DNA of 64,000 bases from NCBI GenBank assembly GCA_026129765.1, contig JAHCHP010000006.1:1-64000 (forward strand). Direction: 5' to 3'. The position numbers and the translations under genes are program-made. The notes beneath the pieces were generated by a model. That model was given only the letters and a program-made list of their open reading frames with translations. It did not search any database and had not been told where the DNA came from. Position 1 is the first letter of the stretch; each line of letters opens with the position of its first letter. Below are positions 26,550 through 34,718 of the stretch, in pieces. Source of the stretch: Fimbriimonadia bacterium (lineage in GTDB: Bacteria > Armatimonadota > Fimbriimonadia > Fimbriimonadales > GBS-DC).

Positions 26550-27941
26550 ATGGATTATCAAGTCGTTTCGGTGAAACAGGCATTGTCGATGCCGGTGGGC
26601 AGCGCGATTGAAGCGCGAGGATGGGCGCGTTCGCGCCGGGACTCTAAGGGAATCACCTTTATCGAGATTAACGATGGCTCGCGTTTTAAGGGGCTGCAAC
26701 TGGTGGTGGAAGCAGGCGCGGTTCCCGCAGAAACGCTGGAAGCCGTGACAACGGGTAGCTGCATTGCTGCGCGTGGGCAGGTCACTGAGTCGCCCGCCGC
26801 GGGGCAGCCGGTGGAACTGAAAGTGGAGCAGATCCATGTCTATGGTTCCGCAGACCCCGCCCATTACCCTCTGCAAAAGAAAGGGCATACCATGGAGTTC
26901 CTGCGGGAAATCGCCCACTTGCGCGCACGCAGCAACACCTTTGGCGCGGTTTTTCGGGTTCGGAACGCGCTGGCGTTTGCCGTTCACCAGTTTTTCCACG
27001 AGCGCGATTTTCTTTATGTGCATACGCCTATTATCACTACCTCCGATGCGGAAGGGGCTGGGGCGATGTTCCATGTCTCCACTCTGGAGCCTGGACAATT
27101 TCCCAAAACCGAGACGGGTGAACCGGACTGGTCGCAAGATTTTTTTGAGAAAGCAGCCTACCTTACCGTGAGCGGTCAGTTGGAGGCAGAAGCGTTGGCG
27201 TTGGCGTTCAGCAAAGTCTATACCTTTGGTCCGACCTTTCGCGCGGAAAACAGCAACACCCCGCGCCACCTCGCTGAGTTCTGGATGATTGAACCTGAAA
27301 TGGCGTTTTATGATCTGAAGGACAACATGCAGTTGGCAGAGGATTTCTTAAAATATATCATCGCCTATGTGATGGAGCATTGCGAAGAGGATTTGGCGTT
27401 TTTCAACCAGCGAATCGAGCCGACCGTTCTGCAGACACTGGAACATGTGGCGAATTCCTCATTTGAGCATATCACCTATACTGAGGCGGTCAATCTGTTA
27501 CAAAAGGCGAACCGGACCTGGGAGTTCACGCCGGAATGGGGATGCGATCTTCAGACCGAACATGAACGATATCTCAGCGAGGAACTGTTCAAAAAGCCCG
27601 TGATCGTGACGGACTATCCCAAAATCATCAAGGCGTTCTATATGCGCTTAAACGAGGATGACCGCACCGTTCGCGCCATGGATGTGCTGGTGCCGAGGGT
27701 CGGAGAGATTATCGGCGGCAGCCAACGTGAAGAGCGGTTGGATGTGCTGCGCGCGCGGCTCGTAGAAACCGGACTGCCAGAGGAGGCTTATTGGTGGTAC
27801 TTGGACCTCCGGCGGTTTGGCTCCGCGCCTCACTCTGGTTTTGGATTGGGTTTTGAGCGGATGATGATGTACCTCACCGGAATGAAGAACATCCGCGATG
27901 TGATTCCCTTTCCTCGGACACCCGGCAGCGCAGAGTTTTAG
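26550..27941 (+). CDS. asnS: Asparaginyl-tRNA synthetase
   Basis: A 463-residue class II synthetase. An OB-fold anticodon-binding domain (about residues 15-105) is followed by the catalytic core with motif 2 [25 protein letters not shown] and motif 3 [16 protein letters not shown]. Asn-type rather than Asp-type is judged from the 463-aa length, the compact core and the FRAENSNT sequence. The frame opens at GTG 26523, but ATG 26550 gives the normal N terminus and follows an AGGGAG-containing leader. It ends 4 bases inside the convergent oxidoreductase gene. Confidence 0.93.
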   Translation: MDYQVVSVKQALSMPVGSAIEARGWARSRRDSKGITFIEINDGSRFKGLQLVVEAGAVPAETLEAVTTGSCIAARGQVTESPAAGQPVELKVEQIHVYGSADPAHYPLQKKGHTMEFLREIAHLRARSNTFGAVFRVRNALAFAVHQFFHERDFLYVHTPIITTSDAEGAGAMFHVSTLEPGQFPKTETGEPDWSQDFFEKAAYLTVSGQLEAEALALAFSKVYTFGPTFRAENSNTPRHLAEFWMIEPEMAFYDLKDNMQLAEDFLKYIIAYVMEHCEEDLAFFNQRIEPTVLQTLEHVANSSFEHITYTEAVNLLQKANRTWEFTPEWGCDLQTEHERYLSEELFKKPVIVTDYPKIIKAFYMRLNEDDRTVRAMDVLVPRVGEIIGGSQREERLDVLRARLVETGLPEEAYWWYLDLRRFGSAPHSGFGLGFERMMMYLTGMKNIRDVIPFPRTPGSAEF

Positions 27942-28921
27942 GGCAGCTCCACCTTTTGGGGCGCGCCGGTTTCGGCAGAGCGGTAGGCAGCATCTAAGAT
28001 CGCCATGTTCGCCAACTGCTCTTGCGCCGAAGAGGGCGGTTCCGAACCGGATTGTACGCTCTGAATAAAGGTTTCTAACTGGGTCCGAAGCGCGTCATAT
28101 CCATCGAATGCCCAATGCTGTTCTTCCACCAATTCCCCTTGGGGCGTCCAATGAGTGAGTTCGTTCCAAGTCGATTTCAAAACGCCGTTCGCGCCATGCA
28201 AATAGACGCTCTCTTCTGGCGGTGAGGTTGCCCACGACATGAGAATATATCCGATGGAACCGTTCGCATAGCGGCAGGTCAGAATGGCGGTGTCATCGGT
28301 GTCGTAAGGAAATGGGGTGCCGGGACGCGCTTTGTCGCTGCATACCGCATACACTTCGCTGGGCGCGCCCATCTGCCAAAGCATTTGGTCGATGGGATGA
28401 TAACCCATATCCAGCATCGCGCCGCCGCCTGCCCGCTCTTTAACCCCGCGCCATGCGAAGTCCGGTTCCCAGCAGAAAGAGTAATGAGAACGGAACATAA
28501 AGAGGGGTGCAACCGCCGTTTGGCGGGAGCGCATCGTTTGGAACGCTGGGCTGAATCGCCGCTGGGTTCCGACCATCAACTTCACGCCCGCCGATTCCGC
28601 ATAGTGGACAAATCGTTTACCCTCTTCCAAATTGCGCGCAACGGGCTTCTCTTTCAACACATGCAGTTTTTTGCCGCAGGCGGCAGCGATAATTTCATCA
28701 TACAAATCATGCGGCACGCAGACCACCAACCCCTCCATTGGCACCTGCTCCAGCAGGTCTTGCCAGCGCGTAAAGTTGGGAACCTGATGTTGCTCACCCG
28801 CCTGCCGCGCCAGGGTTTCGTTCGCGTCCGCGATTCCTACCAGTTCCGCGCCCTGTCCATTCAAAATGGCTCGCAGATGTCCCGCGCCATGTCCGCCGAT
28901 GCCAATAATCCCAAGTTTCAT
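27938..28921 (-). CDS. Gfo/Idh/MocA-family oxidoreductase
   Basis: A 327-residue NAD(P)-dependent dehydrogenase. The N-terminal Rossmann fold starts [35 protein letters not shown] carries the family's active-site Lys-Pro (EKP), and [18 protein letters not shown] is the substrate-site motif with Asp and His. Members oxidise or epimerise sugars and inositols; the substrate is not clear. It converges with asnS (4-base overlap). The 100-bp gap to the histidine kinase holds a small inverted repeat around CATTCCTGC / GCAGGAATG (about 28953-28987). Confidence 0.85.
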   Translation of the reverse strand: MKLGIIGIGGHGAGHLRAILNGQGAELVGIADANETLARQAGEQHQVPNFTRWQDLLEQVPMEGLVVCVPHDLYDEIIAAACGKKLHVLKEKPVARNLEEGKRFVHYAESAGVKLMVGTQRRFSPAFQTMRSRQTAVAPLFMFRSHYSFCWEPDFAWRGVKERAGGGAMLDMGYHPIDQMLWQMGAPSEVYAVCSDKARPGTPFPYDTDDTAILTCRYANGSIGYILMSWATSPPEESVYLHGANGVLKSTWNELTHWTPQGELVEEQHWAFDGYDALRTQLETFIQSVQSGSEPPSSAQEQLANMAILDAAYRSAETGAPQKVELP

Positions 28922-29021
28922 AGTAGTTATGCGGTTCTCGATTCACAGTGACATTCCTGCCAAATGATGATTAAAATGCAGGAATGACAGGCTGTGCGTT
29001 TAAGATAGAAGCGGTGAGTTT

Positions 29022-31487
29022 TTGGTGAAGAATGCTCTACCTCGACAACGTGTCGCGGGCAGTGACCTTGCGCTCAACGCTCTGCTGGCGGTACTTTACA
29101 TCGTCGCAGCGGAATGGGGATATCAACTGACCCGCCTGGATCGGGACATTCCCTCTACGGTTTGGCTGCCCGCCGGGCTTTCGCTGGCAGCGCTCTGCTT
29201 GTGCGGCTGGCGGATCGTTCCCGGCATCGTGGTAGGGAGCCTCTCTATCGCTTTCAAATCTCAAGGATGGACGCCTGCTTTTGTTATCTGGTCTTTTGCG
29301 AACATCACCGAGCCTTGTTTGGGCTATTGGTTGTTGAACCGATACCGCATCCGCAAAGATTTCCAAGGCACCTTTGATATTATTCGTTTTGCTCTCATTT
29401 GCGCCGCTACCGCCGCCTACAGCGCAATTTTCGGGTTAGCCGGTCTCATCGCGAACCAAGAGTTGGGCGCAACGTCTGCCGCAAAGACCTTTGGGATTTG
29501 GGCGATCTCCAATTTTGGCGGCGATATGACGCTTGCGCCTGCGATTTTGGTGTGGAGTGTCAAACCGAACTGGAACGTTTCGCGCTGGCTGCAATTTGGG
29601 GCGGCGATGTTGCTCACCTTTGTCATCAGCGGTATCTGCTTTCGAGACTGGCTGCCCCAACACTCCTGGGCATATGCGATAGGTTTCACATTGTTAGGGA
29701 TTTTCTTTCTTTCGGCGATTCAGTTAGGCGCGCATGCGGTGATGGCGACAGGGCTGCTTTTCGCTATGATAGCAATCACGGGTACCGCCGAGTTGAAGGG
29801 CGCTCTTTCTCATCACGACCACCCCGTAAAGAGCCTCTTGCAAGTGTGGGCATGCGTTATCTTTTCTACGCTGCCCGCGATGCTGTTGGCAGCGTCTGTT
29901 CACGAACGCCGAGCCATAGAACAACAACTGAGGGAAGCCAATGACAAGCTAAAAGAGACGGCTGATAAGATTGAGGAGGCTTATAAGCAATTACAGGCGA
30001 TTATCGATTTTGCTCCCACTGCCGCCATCCAAGGCTACGATTTAGACGGACGCGTGCTATTCTGGAACAAAGCTTCCGAACGTATTTACGGGTTCACTGA
30101 ACAGCAGGCGGTGGGGCAGAAGATTTCCGATTTTTTGCTGTCCGGTCAAGACGCGAAAGACTTTGAAGAGGTGGTGGAGCAGATCAAGCAAACTCAGCAG
30201 CCCAGCCCGGTGCGCGAATGGGAATTAACCACTTCTGAAGGCGAAATCTGCCATGTGGTTTCCTCCATGTTCCCAATTTATGACGCGAATGGCACGATGC
30301 AGATTATCTGTATGGATATCGACATCACCGACCGCAAGCGACTGGAAGTGCAACTGGCGCGCGCGCAAAAATTGGACAGCATTGGGCGATTGGCGGGAGG
30401 GGTGGCGCACGACTTCAATAACCTCTTGACGGCGATTATCGGGTATGCGGAAATGGCGCAGGAATCGGTTCCCAACAACAGTCCCGAGAACCATTACATC
30501 GATCAAATCCTGAAAGCCTCCGACCGGGCAGCCGATTTGGTGAAACAATTGCTGGCGTTTGCCCGGCGTCAGGTGATGGCGCCGCGCTTAGTGCAAATGA
30601 ACGAGGTCTTGATGGGCATGCAGATGCTGTTGCAGCGTCTGGTCGGCGAGCATATCGAGATGCGAATCGAACTGTCCCAAGATTTACCGTCTGTGAAAGC
30701 CGACCCGGCACAGTTGGAACAGGTGATTATCAATTTAGTCAGTAATGCGCGCGATGCCATGCCGATGGGGGGCGAATTGATAATCAGAACTCAAAGGCGC
30801 TCTTTTCCTCAGGATACAGCGGATGTGAACGGCTCCTTTGCGCCGGGTGGTTATGTTGAACTGGTCGTTCAGGACTCCGGCTCTGGGATGTCACAAGAAG
30901 TGATGCAACATATTTTCGAGCCGTTCTTCACGACCAAGCATCTGAAAGGGACCGGCTTGGGGCTGGCGATGGTGTATGGGATCATAAAGCAAAGCGGCGG
31001 CGAAATTTTGGTGACCAGCGAACCGGGCAAAGGCACCACGTTTTCTGTGTTGCTGCCAGAAGCGCAAGAAGAAGAGAGCGCTTTGAATGAACAAACGAAC
31101 CCGGCTTTGGCGATTGGCAGTGAAACGGTTCTCGTTGTGGAGGACCAAGAGACTGTCCGAGAAGTGGCGACACGCGCCCTGCGCGCGCATGGCTACCGAG
31201 TGCTGGAGGCAATCAATGGGGAGCAGGCGTTGTTTGTTCTCGCGTCGCATGGACAGCCGATTCATTTGTTGATCACTGATGTGTTGATGCCACGTATGGG
31301 CGGAATCGAGTTGGCGGATCGCGTTCGCGCAGAGTATCCCGATGTGCGCGTTTTGTTCATCACGGGCAACCCAGAAGATCTGCTGCGCGGCGAAGAGACC
31401 ACCACCGACAAGTTCCTGCAAAAGCCGTTTACCGCGCAAGCATTGGCGCAAATGGCGCGAGATACCTTAGACGAACCCAAAAACTAA
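29022..31487 (+). CDS. Hybrid sensor histidine kinase: MASE1, PAS, HisKA, HATPase, REC
   Basis: An 821-residue membrane sensor. Residues about 15-295 form a MASE1-like domain with eight or so helices, including the conserved TVWLPAGLSLAALCL and WAISNFGGDMTLAPAIL. A short coiled coil leads to a PAS domain (about 320-440), then HisKA with phospho-acceptor His463 in RLAGGVAHDFNNLLTAI, an HATPase with KGTGLGLAMVYGI, and a C-terminal receiver with Asp753 in LLITDVLMPRMGG. The receiver has no output domain, so signal probably passes to another protein by phosphorelay or the receiver tunes the kinase. The start is TTG 29022 or GTG 29025, with GGTGAG just upstream. No partner regulator lies adjacent. 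Confidence 0.88.
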   Translation: MVKNALPRQRVAGSDLALNALLAVLYIVAAEWGYQLTRLDRDIPSTVWLPAGLSLAALCLCGWRIVPGIVVGSLSIAFKSQGWTPAFVIWSFANITEPCLGYWLLNRYRIRKDFQGTFDIIRFALICAATAAYSAIFGLAGLIANQELGATSAAKTFGIWAISNFGGDMTLAPAILVWSVKPNWNVSRWLQFGAAMLLTFVISGICFRDWLPQHSWAYAIGFTLLGIFFLSAIQLGAHAVMATGLLFAMIAITGTAELKGALSHHDHPVKSLLQVWACVIFSTLPAMLLAASVHERRAIEQQLREANDKLKETADKIEEAYKQLQAIIDFAPTAAIQGYDLDGRVLFWNKASERIYGFTEQQAVGQKISDFLLSGQDAKDFEEVVEQIKQTQQPSPVREWELTTSEGEICHVVSSMFPIYDANGTMQIICMDIDITDRKRLEVQLARAQKLDSIGRLAGGVAHDFNNLLTAIIGYAEMAQESVPNNSPENHYIDQILKASDRAADLVKQLLAFARRQVMAPRLVQMNEVLMGMQMLLQRLVGEHIEMRIELSQDLPSVKADPAQLEQVIINLVSNARDAMPMGGELIIRTQRRSFPQDTADVNGSFAPGGYVELVVQDSGSGMSQEVMQHIFEPFFTTKHLKGTGLGLAMVYGIIKQSGGEILVTSEPGKGTTFSVLLPEAQEEESALNEQTNPALAIGSETVLVVEDQETVREVATRALRAHGYRVLEAINGEQALFVLASHGQPIHLLITDVLMPRMGGIELADRVRAEYPDVRVLFITGNPEDLLRGEETTTDKFLQKPFTAQALAQMARDTLDEPKN

Positions 31488-31524
31488 GCAGGAGACGCGC
31501 GGTTTCAATGGAAATAAACAGGCT

Positions 31525-32406
31525 ATGCGCGCATTGTCTGATCAGGCGATCAAACGCCTATGCTTAACTCCCACTTTAGCGCTGCTGATTGGCATGAATT
31601 TGTTTCCCCTGCTTTGGTCGCTCTATCTCAGTTTTTGCGACTATAGCGCGCTGGGTGGCAAACCGCCGGAGTGGGTCGGCATCGATAACTACCGTTCGAT
31701 TCTCAATAACGAACGCATCTGGGGCTACTTTCAAACCACCGCGCGGTTCGTGATGTTGGCGGTCAGTATCGAGTTCTTTTTGGGATTTGGATTGGCGATG
31801 CTCTTCAACCGAACCTTTGCGGGGCGCGGGTTGTGGCTGACTCTCATTTTGCTGCCGATGATGTTATCGCCGGCAGTGGTGGGATTGTTCTGGAAGTTTA
31901 TGCTGGACGCTAATTTCGGCTTGATCCCGCACTTGATGTCGAAGGTTTTTGGGGGCGCGCCGGCGGCTTGGTTGACCGATCCCAACAAGGTCATGACCGC
32001 GCTGGTGTTGGTAGATGTCTGGATGTGGACGCCTTTTATGCTGCTTATTTGTTTGGCGGGGCTGGCAGCGGTTCCGAAATCGCTGTATGAAGCGGCATCG
32101 GTCGACCGGGCATCGACCATGTTTAAGTTCTTCCGAATCACCTTGCCCTTAATCGCGCCTTTGCTCTTAATGGCGCTGCTGTTCCGCACGATGGACGCTT
32201 TTAAGCTGTTCGATCTGGTCTTTACGCTCACGAGCGGGGGACCCGGCGACGCCAGCGAAACCGCTTCGCTCTATTTGTATCGAGTCGCGTTCAATCAGTT
32301 CAGCACAGGCGAAGCCTGCGCGCTGGCTTATGTGATGTTGATCGTGATTATTGCCTTGAGCAACCTGTATGTGCGGCTGTTAGTGAAAATCAAGGGGGAT
32401 TTATAA
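31525..32406 (+). CDS. Sugar ABC transporter permease, MalF/UgpA type
   Basis: A 293-residue inner-membrane permease of the CUT1 carbohydrate uptake family, with six hydrophobic helices and the EAA loop YEAASVDRASTMFKFFRITLP (about residues 190-210), which contacts the ATPase. It is followed after 3 bases by the second permease. No substrate-binding protein or ATPase gene lies beside it, so these must be supplied elsewhere, the ATPase perhaps from a shared MsmK-type subunit. The start is ATG 31525; the stretch upstream (TTTCAATGGAAATAAACAGG) has only a weak ribosome site. Confidence 0.88.
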   Translation: MRALSDQAIKRLCLTPTLALLIGMNLFPLLWSLYLSFCDYSALGGKPPEWVGIDNYRSILNNERIWGYFQTTARFVMLAVSIEFFLGFGLAMLFNRTFAGRGLWLTLILLPMMLSPAVVGLFWKFMLDANFGLIPHLMSKVFGGAPAAWLTDPNKVMTALVLVDVWMWTPFMLLICLAGLAAVPKSLYEAASVDRASTMFKFFRITLPLIAPLLLMALLFRTMDAFKLFDLVFTLTSGGPGDASETASLYLYRVAFNQFSTGEACALAYVMLIVIIALSNLYVRLLVKIKGDL

Positions 32407-32409
32407 GCG

Positions 32410-33261
32410 ATGACCCGAGGAGAAAAGATTCGTAATACGCTGGCGATTTTTGCCGTGATTCTGGTTACTTTGGTTTATTTGGTTCCCATTGGTTGGATCG
32501 CGGTGACCTCTCTGAAACCGCGCGATGTGATCAATAAACCCAATGTGGTGATGACCCAACCAACACTTGATCACTACAAAAGTTTGGTGGTCGAGACGAA
32601 AAGTTCCGGCAACAAGCAACGGTCAGAGTATCCCCGCGCTTTCTTGAACAGTTTAATTATCACCGGCTTAAGCACCTTGTTGGCGGTGGGATTAGGCACG
32701 CTGACGGCTTACGCCTTTTCAAGGTTCAAAGTGAAAGGTAAAAACGACTTGATGTTTTTCATTCTCAGCACGCGCATGCTGCCTCCGGTGGTGGTAGCGA
32801 TCCCGATTTTCTTGATGTACCGGACGCTGGGCTGGCATGATACGCATCTTGGATTGATTATTCTTTATACGGTTTTCAATCTGTCGTTTGCGGTTTGGTT
32901 GATGAAAGGCTTTTTGGATGAGATTCCCAAAGATTATGAAGAGGCAGCCATGGTCGACCGCTATTCGCGCTGGAAAGCGTTTATCAAGGTGGTGCTGCCT
33001 CAAGCCGTCACTGGGTTGGCGGCGACGGCGGTGTTTTGCGCCATCAGCGCGTGGAACGAGTTCGCGTTTGCGTTGCTTTTGACGAGGCAAGCGGCGCGTA
33101 CTGCGCCCCCGCTAATCCCTTCCGCAGTGGGGACTGGCGGCACGGAGTGGGGACAGATCGCGGCTGGCACTTTCATCTATTTGCTGCCTGTGGCTATCTT
33201 TACCTTCCTAATGCGTAATCATTTGTTAAGAGGAATCACGTTTGGCGCGATTAAACGTTGA
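32410..33261 (+). CDS. Sugar ABC transporter permease, MalG/UgpE type
   Basis: A 283-residue inner-membrane permease, partner of the preceding gene. It has six helices and the EAA loop EEAAMVDRYSRWKAFIKVVLP (about residues 178-198), with the periplasmic loop after helix 1 typical of MalG-like proteins. Together the two form the heterodimeric channel of a CUT1 importer. The start ATG 32410 is 3 bases after the upstream stop. The following CNB-domain gene begins 60 bases later and may be in the same transcript. Confidence 0.88.
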   Translation: MTRGEKIRNTLAIFAVILVTLVYLVPIGWIAVTSLKPRDVINKPNVVMTQPTLDHYKSLVVETKSSGNKQRSEYPRAFLNSLIITGLSTLLAVGLGTLTAYAFSRFKVKGKNDLMFFILSTRMLPPVVVAIPIFLMYRTLGWHDTHLGLIILYTVFNLSFAVWLMKGFLDEIPKDYEEAAMVDRYSRWKAFIKVVLPQAVTGLAATAVFCAISAWNEFAFALLLTRQAARTAPPLIPSAVGTGGTEWGQIAAGTFIYLLPVAIFTFLMRNHLLRGITFGAIKR

Positions 33262-33321
33262 TGAATAACGCAGGAAGTTTACCCACCTTACCGAAACCTT
33301 CGAGCGTGGAGGTGTTTTGTG

Positions 33322-33768
33322 ATGAATGTGGCAGAGGCGATTAAAAAGAGTTACTTGGTAAAAGGCATGTCTGAAGAGGATAAGAATCAACTGGTGGAAT
33401 TAGCGCAAGTAAAAAAGTTCTTTTCCGGCGATGTGATGATCCGGCAGTTCGACCGAAATAATGATTTGATTGTTGTTTTACAAGGTTCCGCCAGGGTTCG
33501 CACCATCAGCGGCGATGTGATTGCGGAATTGGGACCGGGCAGCGTGATTGGTGAAATCTCCTTAATTGATGAGCAGCCGCGATCTGCCACAGTGGTCAGT
33601 TCCGGCGAAACGACGGTGGCTGTGATTCCCTCTTCTGATTTGCGCGCGCTGATCGAAGAGTCGCCTTACTTTGGGATCGCGTTGCTCCGAAACCTGGCGA
33701 AGCATATCTGCGCGCATTTGCGATTGGCGAATATCCAACTGGATGCCGTACTTGCGCAAAGAGATTGA
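33322..33768 (+). CDS. Cyclic nucleotide-binding domain protein
   Basis: A 148-residue protein consisting of a single Crp-type cNMP-binding beta roll (about residues 10-130). The phosphate-binding-cassette region reads VIGEISLIDEQPRSATVVS, close to the GELALIxxxPRxAT consensus, so a cyclic nucleotide could bind. There is no DNA-binding helix-turn-helix, so it is not a Crp-type regulator by itself. The ATG at 33322 follows GGAGGTG; a GTG immediately before is an alternative start. Located behind sugar permeases, it may sense cyclic nucleotide and act through a partner protein. Confidence 0.8.
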   Translation: MNVAEAIKKSYLVKGMSEEDKNQLVELAQVKKFFSGDVMIRQFDRNNDLIVVLQGSARVRTISGDVIAELGPGSVIGEISLIDEQPRSATVVSSGETTVAVIPSSDLRALIEESPYFGIALLRNLAKHICAHLRLANIQLDAVLAQRD

Positions 33769-33791
33769 AGGTGAGAGACTGAAGGTTCTAA

Positions 33792-33834
33792 AACAGCAAG
33801 GCGCAATCCCGCAGTTGGGATTGCGCCTTGTTTA
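33792..33834. terminator. Bidirectional hairpin terminator, copy 1 of a direct repeat
   Basis: A perfect 13-bp stem AAGGCGCAATCCC / GGGATTGCGCCTT (33798-33829) with loop GCAGTT lies between the convergent CNB and HNH genes. A TGTTTT-type tail exists on the minus side and GTTTAT on the plus side. The 43-base block recurs with one mismatch at 34650-34692. Confidence 0.8.
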
Positions 33835-34251
33835 TATGGGAGGATGCCAACCAGCCAATATCCAATTCCTTCGCACTTCAATTGCTAACTCATTGTTCAA
33901 TTGTAAGGCAACAACCGTTGCCCTGCCTGTTGGTGTTAGCCCTTCAATCACGGTTCCGTTTGCCTCCCATTGAAAATGCTCGCGCCATGATTGAAAGCGC
34001 GGATTGAATAAGGGGACTTCTTTACCGCTTTGTGGGTCTATAGCTGTGGTTTGAGCGCCTTTGAAACGGTTGCAAAGACTGCAAGAAAGCCAGAGGTTAG
34101 TTTCATCATTGCTGCCGCCTTTTGAGCGAGGGATTATATGCTCGATTTCCAACCTGCTCATGACATATTGCTGAGGACTCAGGCAATAACCACAACGATG
34201 GTTTGCAGATTTGCGAACACTTTCTCGAAGCGCCTCTGAAATCTCCTTCAT
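33832..34251 (-). CDS. HNH endonuclease
   Basis: A 139-residue small HNH nuclease. A zinc-knuckle pair surrounds the catalytic motif: CGYC (residues 20-23), then LEIEHIIPRSKGG with the first His and the acidic residue, DETNLWLSCSLCNRFKG with the Asn and second Cys pair. The remaining about 55 residues are the family's usual tail. It overlaps by 4 bases with the upstream 121-aa protein, so the pair is co-translated. The module lies between two near-identical hairpins, a sign of insertion or recombination. Such small HNH genes move readily; the function (DNA nicking, defence or homing) is unknown. Confidence 0.85.
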   Translation of the reverse strand: MKEISEALRESVRKSANHRCGYCLSPQQYVMSRLEIEHIIPRSKGGSNDETNLWLSCSLCNRFKGAQTTAIDPQSGKEVPLFNPRFQSWREHFQWEANGTVIEGLTPTGRATVVALQLNNELAIEVRRNWILAGWHPPI

Positions 34252-34613
34252 GATTGCAAAGGTTCGCGAAGTCCACGATGTACCGCTTCTCTAAGCGCTT
34301 GCGCCTTTCGAAGCAACCCATGCTCATAAAACCGCATCAGTTCATCCAACTGGTGTTTTGCTTCTTCATCTAAGCGGTTGTCTTGCTGCTGTGCCAATAG
34401 ATCGCTTAAAGTAGCCTGTTGCTCAACAGATAGCTGGAGATCTGATAGCTCCAAGACTTCTTCATCTGAGAGCATTTCCACCGGCATTTCGGAGGCTGCC
34501 CACTCGAGCCAATCGGTTAGGATGTCTTCCACTGGTCTCTGGCTTTGCTTTGCGAGACGAGTGGCTTGACGCGCTACCCTGTCGGATACTTGAAGCGAGA
34601 TATGCTTTGGCAT
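34248..34613 (-). CDS. RHH-like small protein paired with the HNH endonuclease
   Basis: A 121-residue protein. The N terminus MPKHISLQVSDRVARQATRL followed by an acidic and Leu-rich helix resembles a ribbon-helix-helix antitoxin fold (inference). The remainder is Glu/Gln/Leu-rich and probably helical. It is translated just before the HNH nuclease with ATGA-type overlap, suggesting it controls or binds that nuclease. No membrane segment or signal peptide is present. The stretch between 34614 and its terminator-like upstream hairpin contains a TATAGAATTATACAC-like promoter region. Confidence 0.55.
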   Translation of the reverse strand: MPKHISLQVSDRVARQATRLAKQSQRPVEDILTDWLEWAASEMPVEMLSDEEVLELSDLQLSVEQQATLSDLLAQQQDNRLDEEAKHQLDELMRFYEHGLLRKAQALREAVHRGLREPLQS

Positions 34614-34649
34614 GATATAGAATTATACACTCTTTTAGCCGGAATAAAG

Positions 34650-34692
34650 AAACAGTAAGGCGCAATCCCGCAGTTGGGATTGCGCCTTGTTT
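34650..34692. terminator. Hairpin terminator, copy 2 of the direct repeat
   Basis: The same 13-bp stem and GCAGTT loop (34657-34688) as at 33798-33829. On the minus strand it lies 27 bases after the stop of the large secreted protein gene and is followed by CTGTTTCTTT, so it terminates that gene. Confidence 0.8.
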
Positions 34693-34718
34693 ATTGGTTG
34701 TTATGGTAGAGGAACCAG

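Noticed and set aside
33832..34613. Classical type II toxin-antitoxin pair
   Set aside because: The first protein has an RHH-like start, but the second is an HNH nuclease rather than an RNase-type toxin. Described as an HNH module instead.
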